From: Chloroflexota bacterium
GTDB taxonomy: Bacteria > Chloroflexota > Anaerolineae > DTLA01
Length of the DNA stretch: 64,000 nucleotides
Reading direction: 5' to 3'
Assembly: GCA_014874485.1 (NCBI GenBank)
Contig: JADBJK010000052.1
Coordinates: 1 to 64,000, forward strand
Made by a program: the position numbers and the translations under genes
Notes under the pieces: generated by a model
What the model was told of the DNA's origin: nothing
The model's database searches: none
The model's input: the letters and a program-made list of their open reading frames with translations, nothing else
Shown here: in pieces, positions 59,534 to 64,000 of the stretch
Position numbering within the stretch: the first letter of the stretch is position 1
How the letters are laid out: each line of letters opens with the position of its first letter

Positions 59534-60404
59534 CCCATACCATAGACACAAGACACAGACAGGCCGCACGGGGTTCAATGTGAGAAAGAACGGTTGTGCG
59601 TTCGCGGTGCTCTCGGGCATGGCCATTGCCGCGCTGGTGGTGGCCTATGCCCTCGCGGAGCCGTACTGGCTGCGTGTGCGCCATCTGCGGGTCGCGGATG
59701 CCGACGTCCCGCCCGCGTTCCACGGGACGCGCATCGCCTTCCTGTCCGACATCCACCACGGCCCGTTCTTCTCCGTAGAGCGCGTCAGGCGGGTGGTGGG
59801 CATCGTCAACGGCCTGCAGCCCGACATCATCCTGCTGGGCGGCGACTATGTGCACCGCGACGCCCGGTACATCGCGCCCGTGTTTGCCGAACTGGCCCGG
59901 CTCCGCGCGCCGCTGGGCGTGTTCGCCGTGGCAGGCAATCACGATCACTGGGAGGGGATTGACGAGACGCGGGCGGCGATGGCGCGGGCGGGCATCATGA
60001 ACCTGGACAACCGCGCCGTATGGGTTACAATAGGCGACGACCGTATCAGGATTGGCGGCGTGGGCGACCTGTGGGAGGATGCCCACGACATCGCCCCCAC
60101 CCTGGACGGCGTGCGGGAATCCGACTTCGTGATTCTCCTGTCGCACAACCCGGATTTCGCCGAGCAGATCCAGACCGACTGGATAGACATGGTCTTGAGC
60201 GGCCACACCCACGGCGGGCAGGTTACGCTGTTTGGGCTGTGGGCCGCCGCCGTGCCTTCGGCCTACGGGCAGAAGTACCGCAGCGGGTTCGTCCGCACCG
60301 AGCAGACGCTGGTGTACGTTACCACGGGCGTGGGGACCGTTACGCCGCCCGTGCGGTTCTGCGCCAGGCCGGAGGTCGTTCTCATCACATTGGAGCGCCG
60401 ATGA
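59523..60404 (+). CDS. Metallophosphoesterase, membrane-anchored (YkuE/YaeI-like)
   Basis: 293 residues if the ATG at 59523 is used, which overlaps the ArfB stop; a GTG at 59580 would remove 19 residues. One N-terminal helix (about 25-45), then a calcineurin-like fold: FLSDIHHGPF (Asp/His), ILLGGDYVHR (Asp), AVAGNHDHWEG (Asn-His-Asp), SHNPDF and SGHTHGGQVTLFG (His ligands). These are the full set of di-metal ligands. It probably hydrolyses a phospholipid or UDP-lipid head group at the outer face; substrate unknown. Confidence 0.92.
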   Translation: MTSSPYHRHKTQTGRTGFNVRKNGCAFAVLSGMAIAALVVAYALAEPYWLRVRHLRVADADVPPAFHGTRIAFLSDIHHGPFFSVERVRRVVGIVNGLQPDIILLGGDYVHRDARYIAPVFAELARLRAPLGVFAVAGNHDHWEGIDETRAAMARAGIMNLDNRAVWVTIGDDRIRIGGVGDLWEDAHDIAPTLDGVRESDFVILLSHNPDFAEQIQTDWIDMVLSGHTHGGQVTLFGLWAAAVPSAYGQKYRSGFVRTEQTLVYVTTGVGTVTPPVRFCARPEVVLITLERR

Positions 60405-60474
60405 AGGCACAACCGCTCCGCGTCGTTCGCAGGTAGATACTCGGTCCTGAAATCATCCACCGGGAGGTAGGACC

Positions 60475-61200
60475 TTGACTTCAATCCAAGGGACCACAAG
60501 CCGAAGACTGCCGTCCGCGGCCACGCGCATCAGCCAGATTCTCATCGGGCTGGCGCTGCCCATCGCGCTCATCCTGAGCAACGTGTTCCTCTTGGCGACC
60601 GACGCCTTCATCCGCCACGAGTATGACAAGCCCTCGTTCCCCGCCGACGAGTACCCCCCGCCAGGCGGCTATCCTCTGCCCCGTGCCGAGCGCGAGGCGT
60701 TGGCGAAACTGGGCCTGGCCTCGGTGTTGCGGGCCGACGGCATCCGCCTGTTGGAGGAGGCGCGGTTTGAGCGCACAGGCGAACCCGCCTTCAACCAGCG
60801 CGAAATCCGCCACATGCGCGACGTGAATGTGCTGATTCAGAAGGTACGATGGGTGTGGTGGATCGCGTGGGCGGTGCTGGTGGGCGAGGCGGTGCTGTTG
60901 CTGGTCGCGGGCGAGCGCCGCGCGCTGTTCCGCGCCCTGTGGGGGAGCAGCGTGGCGAGCCTCATCGCCTTCGCGGCGCTGGGGCTGTTTATTGGCTTGG
61001 GGTTCAACGTCTTCTTCACGGCGTTTCATCGGGTGTTCTTTGAGGGCGACACCTGGCTGTTCCTATACTCCGACACGCTGATTCGCATCTACCCGACCCA
61101 GTTCTGGTTTGACGTGTCGGTGTACCTGGCGGGGATGACGCTGGCGGAATTGGGGCTCATCGCGGCGGGGAGCCGAGCCGCGCTGCGGCGGGCAGGGTAA
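60475..61200 (+). CDS. DUF1461 integral membrane protein
   Basis: 241 residues from a TTG at 60475 (GGGAGG 7 bases upstream). Four helices (about 19-41, 127-146, 156-183, 214-233) around a loop with FNQREIRHMRDVNVLIQKV and a second with FHRVFFEGDTWLFLYSDTLIRIYPTQFWFDV, both diagnostic of TIGR01906/DUF1461. In some Gram-positive bacteria a DUF1461 protein (Lit) transfers an acyl chain within lipoproteins to make the lyso form; whether this distant member does so is unknown. A lipoprotein is encoded at 4553. Confidence 0.88.
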   Translation: MTSIQGTTSRRLPSAATRISQILIGLALPIALILSNVFLLATDAFIRHEYDKPSFPADEYPPPGGYPLPRAEREALAKLGLASVLRADGIRLLEEARFERTGEPAFNQREIRHMRDVNVLIQKVRWVWWIAWAVLVGEAVLLLVAGERRALFRALWGSSVASLIAFAALGLFIGLGFNVFFTAFHRVFFEGDTWLFLYSDTLIRIYPTQFWFDVSVYLAGMTLAELGLIAAGSRAALRRAG

Positions 61201-61239
61201 ACGCCGCCCGCGAAGGCGACTCGGTCTGCGTGGGATGGC

Positions 61240-62583
61240 ATGAGCACGACGGTGGAGAGAGGCTTGGCCTGGGGCGAGCGGGACGCGACCCGCATCCTGC
61301 TCGTCCTGTCCCTGCTCGCCCTCGCGGCGTTCTTGGCCACGATCCCGCTGCCCCATGCCGACGGGATGCTCATCGGCTCCGACGGCATCGGGTACTACAT
61401 GTACGTCCGCTCCATCGCGCTGGACGGCGACATTGACTTCGCCAACGAGGCAGAAGCCCTGAACGCCGCCAGGTACATAGACATCTATCGCACTCCCACG
61501 GGGCGCATCTCCAACCAGTACGCCCTCGGCGCGCCGCTCCTGTGGCTGCCGTTCTTCCTGGCAGCGCACCTGCTGTCGCTGGCATTGCGCGCCGTGGGGT
61601 TGTCCGTGCTTGCCGACGGGTACGGCTACATCTACCAGGCGGCGGTGTGCGTCGGCAGCATCGTGTACGGCGCGTGCGCCATGCTCCTGATGCACCGGAC
61701 GGCCCGGCGGCTGTTCCCAGGCACGGCGCTGGCAGCGTGCGTCGCGCTCTTCCTGGCGACCAACTTCGCCTACTATCTCATCGCCGAGCCGTCCATGGCG
61801 CACATGTGCTCGGTGTTTGCCGCGTCGCTCCTGGTGTACCTGTGGGTCTCCCTGCGCCCGCTCACGACGCCCGCGCGGTGTCTGACCATCGGCCTGGCCG
61901 GGGGGCTGGTGGGCCTGGTGCGACAGCCGGACGCCGTCCTGCTGCTCATGCCCGCGCTGGACGCCCTGCTCGCGCGCGGAACGGTGCAGGGAAAGGGCAA
62001 GCGCCTGGCCGCGATGGCCGCGGGATTCTTCGCCATCTTCTGGATGCAGATGCTGGTGTGGTACATCCTGAACGGAGACCCGTTCCTGAGCGGCTATCTG
62101 CTGAAAGGCGACCAGGGCTTCGTGTGGGGAGCGCCGCGCCTGCTGGACGTGCTGTGTTCCACGCGGCACGGCCTGTTCCTGTGGCATCCCGTGCTGCTAC
62201 TGGGCCTGGCGGGGCTGGCGCTGCTTGCGCGTCAGAATCGGGCCATGGGCGGCTTGCTCCTGGCGGGGTTCGCAACCCAGACCTATGTCATCGCGGCGTG
62301 GTCGGCCTGGTGGCAGGGCGACGCCTTCGGCGGGCGGATGTTCATGGCGACGCTGCCCATCTTCGCCATCGGCCTGGCGGCGTTCCTGCAGCGCGTGCGT
62401 TCCCGGCCCGGCCTGGCCACCGCGTCGCTCGCGGCGATTGCCATCCTCGTCGTGTGGAATGCGCTGTTCATGGCCCAGTACCGCCTGGGCTACATCTCCC
62501 GCGGCGGGCCTTACACCCTGCGCGAACTCACGTGGGGGAAAGCGGAGATGCTGGCGGAGATGGTCAAGCGCCTGGCGCGATGA
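61240..62583 (+). CDS. GT39/PMT-like polytopic membrane protein
   Basis: 447 residues, about 10-11 helices. The first extracytoplasmic loop GSDGIGYYMYVRSIALDGDIDFANE (about 45-70) has the acidic pair of GT-C enzymes, and NQYALGAPLLWLPFFLAAHLL (about 89-110) is typical of DUF2029/PMT-like members in Chloroflexota. It probably uses a polyprenyl-phosphate sugar outside the membrane. The polyprenol sugar transferases at 10346 or 37988 could make its donor. ATG at 61240, no strong ribosome site. It is 39 bases after the DUF1461 gene. Confidence 0.85.
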   Translation: MSTTVERGLAWGERDATRILLVLSLLALAAFLATIPLPHADGMLIGSDGIGYYMYVRSIALDGDIDFANEAEALNAARYIDIYRTPTGRISNQYALGAPLLWLPFFLAAHLLSLALRAVGLSVLADGYGYIYQAAVCVGSIVYGACAMLLMHRTARRLFPGTALAACVALFLATNFAYYLIAEPSMAHMCSVFAASLLVYLWVSLRPLTTPARCLTIGLAGGLVGLVRQPDAVLLLMPALDALLARGTVQGKGKRLAAMAAGFFAIFWMQMLVWYILNGDPFLSGYLLKGDQGFVWGAPRLLDVLCSTRHGLFLWHPVLLLGLAGLALLARQNRAMGGLLLAGFATQTYVIAAWSAWWQGDAFGGRMFMATLPIFAIGLAAFLQRVRSRPGLATASLAAIAILVVWNALFMAQYRLGYISRGGPYTLRELTWGKAEMLAEMVKRLAR

Positions 62584-62675
62584 CCCGCGGCCCGCTGGCC
62601 TTTCCGCAAGGCGGGGGACAACCGTGGGATTGGGGAGGGGTGTTTCTCCATTGTCATTGTGAGCGAAGCAATCTC

Positions 62676-62710
62676 CACTTGCGACGCACCTCCGAGGTGC
62701 GTCGCAAGTG
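62676..62710. repeat. 35-bp palindrome, family P1, copy 7 with compensatory change
   Basis: Arms CACTTGCGACGCACCTC (62676-62692) and GAGGTGCGTCGCAAGTG (62694-62710). Compared with copy 1, the left arm G-to-T is matched by C-to-A on the right, so the stem stays perfect. Confidence 0.95.
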
Positions 62711-62779
62711 CCTTCTCCATGCAGTGAGGCCGTGGGTCATCGCGGGGGCGCAGGGCGCGCGGTGAGCGGCCGGAGATTT

Positions 62780-62857
62780 GGAGCGCGAAGGGCGCGAAAC
62801 CCCGCGAAAGGCGCGAAATGGGTTCGCGTCTTTCGCGTTCTTTCGCGGCTTTCGTGT
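62780..62857. repeat. GCGAAA-rich inverted repeat
   Basis: Repeated GCGCGAAG/GCGCGAAA blocks (62780-62818) face TTTCGCG/TTTCGTG blocks (62829-62857), giving a long imperfect hairpin. A shorter GGCGCGAAAC occurs at about 33679 and GCGTTTCGCGC at about 43366, suggesting one more dispersed family. Confidence 0.6.
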
Positions 62858-63187
62858 TCCAACCCCTCTGCCTGTCATTGCGAGCGAAGCGAAGCAATCT
62901 CGCACTCCGGGGATTGCTTCGGGGCTGCGCCCCTCGCAATGACAACTTGGGCCTGTCATTGCGAGCGAAGCGAAGCCTCTCGGTTGGCGAGATTCTTCGC
63001 GGCTCCGCCCCCTCGCAATGACACTCCATCTGTCATTGCGAGCGGAGCGAAGCACTCTCACACCCCGGGGATTGCTTCGGGGCTGCGCCCCTCGCAATGA
63101 CAACCTGTACCTGTCATTGCGCGCGACGCATCTCGGTTGGCGAGATTCTTCGCGGCTCCGCCGCTCAGAATGACAATGGCAAACTTG

Positions 63188-63214
63188 TAGGGGCAACTCG
63201 CCGAGTCGCCCCTA
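63188..63214. repeat. 27-bp palindrome, family P3, copy 2
   Basis: TAGGGGCAACTCG (63188-63200) and CGAGTCGCCCCTA (63202-63214) pair with one mismatch around a C. It shares its half-site with 31585-31609. Confidence 0.88.
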
Positions 63215-63270
63215 CTTTGGGCGCTGCGCGCCCTCGCAATGACAATGGGCAATCTGCCCTGAGTCCGCTG

Positions 63271-64000
63271 CTAGAATACCCCCAGCAGGCGCACCGACTG
63301 ATTCGCAAACTCAATGAACGGCTGCGGATACAGCCCGATGAGCAGCGTGGCGAACGTCGCGACGCCCAGCGCCACCGCCAGCGCCGGTGCGATGGCGATG
63401 TGGGACTCCTCCTGGGACGGGACGAAGAACATGTACCGCGCCACGTTCAGGTAGTAGAACGCCGCGATGGCCGCGTTCACAATGCCGACCAGCGCCAGGA
63501 CGTAGAACTGCACGTTGATGGCGGCCGCGAACACGAAGAACTTGCCCAAGAACCCGGCTGTCGCGGGGATGCCCGTCAGCGACAACAGGAGCACGAACAG
63601 CGTCCCCGCCAGCCACGGCGACCGCTTGATGAGGCCCGCGTAGTCCGGAATCTGGTTGGAGCCGGTGGCGTTCTCAAAGGCGATGACGGCGACGAAGACG
63701 CCCACGTTGCTGAACAGGTAGCCCAGCAGGTACAGCAGCACGCCGTTGACGCCGTTGAACAGGCTCGGCGAGTCCAGCGCGACCGACGCGAACCCGATGA
63801 GGATGTATCCCGCGTGGGCGATGCTGGAATAGGCCAGCATGCGCTTGATGTTGGTCTGCTTCAGGGCCACGACGTTGCCCAGCGTCATGGTGATCATGGA
63901 GATGGCAGCCAGGACGGCAGCCCAGTCCAACTGGAAGGCGGGGAACGCGGCCAGGAACACGCGCATCAGGATGGCGAACCCCGCCGCCTTCGGCCCGACC
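63271..64000 (-). CDS. nuoN: NADH-quinone oxidoreductase subunit N, partial
   Basis: Proton-pumping antiporter-like subunit of complex I. The frame is open to the window edge, so the 5' part (roughly half of a ~480-residue protein) is missing. Visible: VGPKAAGFAILMRVFLAAFPAF at the edge, MTLGNVVALKQTNIKRMLAYSSIAHAGYILIGFA (the conserved Lys and His of the antiporter channel), YLFSNVGVFVAVIAFEN and LLSLTGIPATAGFLGKFFVFAAAIN, all typical of NuoN. The stop is at 63271-63273. More nuo genes are expected beyond 64000. Confidence 0.93.
   Translation of the reverse strand, partial: VGPKAAGFAILMRVFLAAFPAFQLDWAAVLAAISMITMTLGNVVALKQTNIKRMLAYSSIAHAGYILIGFASVALDSPSLFNGVNGVLLYLLGYLFSNVGVFVAVIAFENATGSNQIPDYAGLIKRSPWLAGTLFVLLLSLTGIPATAGFLGKFFVFAAAINVQFYVLALVGIVNAAIAAFYYLNVARYMFFVPSQEESHIAIAPALAVALGVATFATLLIGLYPQPFIEFANQSVRLLGVF

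Larger units (their letters stand above)
62652..63245. repeat. Large composite dispersed repeat cluster
   Basis: Several TGTCATTGCGAGCGAAGCGA...CCTCGCAATGACA units in a row (about 62873-62943, 62952-63022, 63031-63103, 63112-63175), plus one P1 palindrome (62676) and one P3 palindrome (63188). Units differ mainly in their loop-proximal segments. No gene is supported in 62584-63270. Confidence 0.88.

Overview
The window is a GC-rich chromosomal segment, most likely from a member of the Chloroflexota (an Anaerolineae-like, possibly thermophilic lineage). I infer this from: a long SRP RNA with an Alu-type domain; secreted proteins with Thr-Pro linkers, one ending in a short FLPSV-type tail; an archaeal-type fructose-1,6-bisphosphate aldolase/phosphatase; a YtrA-type GntR next to a band-7 protein; and heavy seeding of intergenic DNA with CATTGCGAG-type dispersed repeats. 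This is inference from gene content and style; no marker gene here fixes the rank. No phage, IS transposase, CRISPR array or rRNA operon was seen.

Layout. 1-3253: repeat DNA, tRNA-Ser(GGA), SRP RNA, a DUF348/G5/3D wall protein and rsmA. 3598-5572 (minus): a sortase and a LysM lipoprotein. 5618-7584: a strong promoter, a candidate small RNA or attenuator, long-form hpf and an unassigned gene. 8147-10052 (minus): an HNH nuclease and a response regulator that has lost its phospho-acceptor. 10346-15804: a polyprenol-phosphate sugar transferase, a 1372-residue YfhO-flippase fusion and a SpoU methyltransferase. 16127-18202: a small protein plus nucleotidyltransferase pair, then a thiolase. 18474-20607 (minus): galT-galK. 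20608-21124: an intergenic region with a cluster of DnaA-like boxes. 21125-29085: an OmpR regulator (minus), then an envelope-polysaccharide set (epimerase, O-antigen-ligase-like protein with TPRs, WecA/TagO, UDP-sugar dehydrogenase).

29078-31527: a membrane-anchored cyclophilin, a VTT protein and FBP aldolase/phosphatase. 31616-35227 (minus): an M24 peptidase, an unassigned protein, an amidohydrolase and two 64-70 residue ferritin-like half-bundle proteins. 35563-41384: a site-2 protease, an HD protein, a TyrA-like dehydrogenase, a GIY-YIG protein, two glycosyltransferases and a TPR protein. 41586-49487: a GntR/SPFH/DUF4177 cluster with a clear operator, surE, two ABC-2 exporters and an MFS transporter. 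49511-55521 (minus): two secreted repeat proteins, infA, ftsK and rpsU. Upstream of rpsU lies a promoter-to-terminator unit that looks like a regulatory RNA. 56604-58955 (minus): a hybrid histidine kinase. 59114-62583: a GGQ ribosome-rescue factor, a phosphoesterase, a DUF1461 protein and a GT39-like membrane protein. 63271-64000 (minus): the 3' part of nuoN.

Functionally the window mixes housekeeping genes (ribosome assembly and hibernation, SRP, IF-1, S21, DNA translocation) with cell-envelope construction (lipid-linked sugar synthesis, flipping, polymerisation, sortase, secreted repeat proteins). The most unusual content is between the genes. There are several families of perfect palindromes, one with compensatory base changes between copies; nested composite repeats; elements that have entered the 3' ends of genes and supply their stop codons; period-7 arrays at two loci; and two promoter-plus-terminator units with no protein between them. 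Many genes are coupled by GTGA or ATGA overlaps. Several promoters are clean -35/N17/-10 matches, three of them with the same TTGCCA/TATAAT pair.
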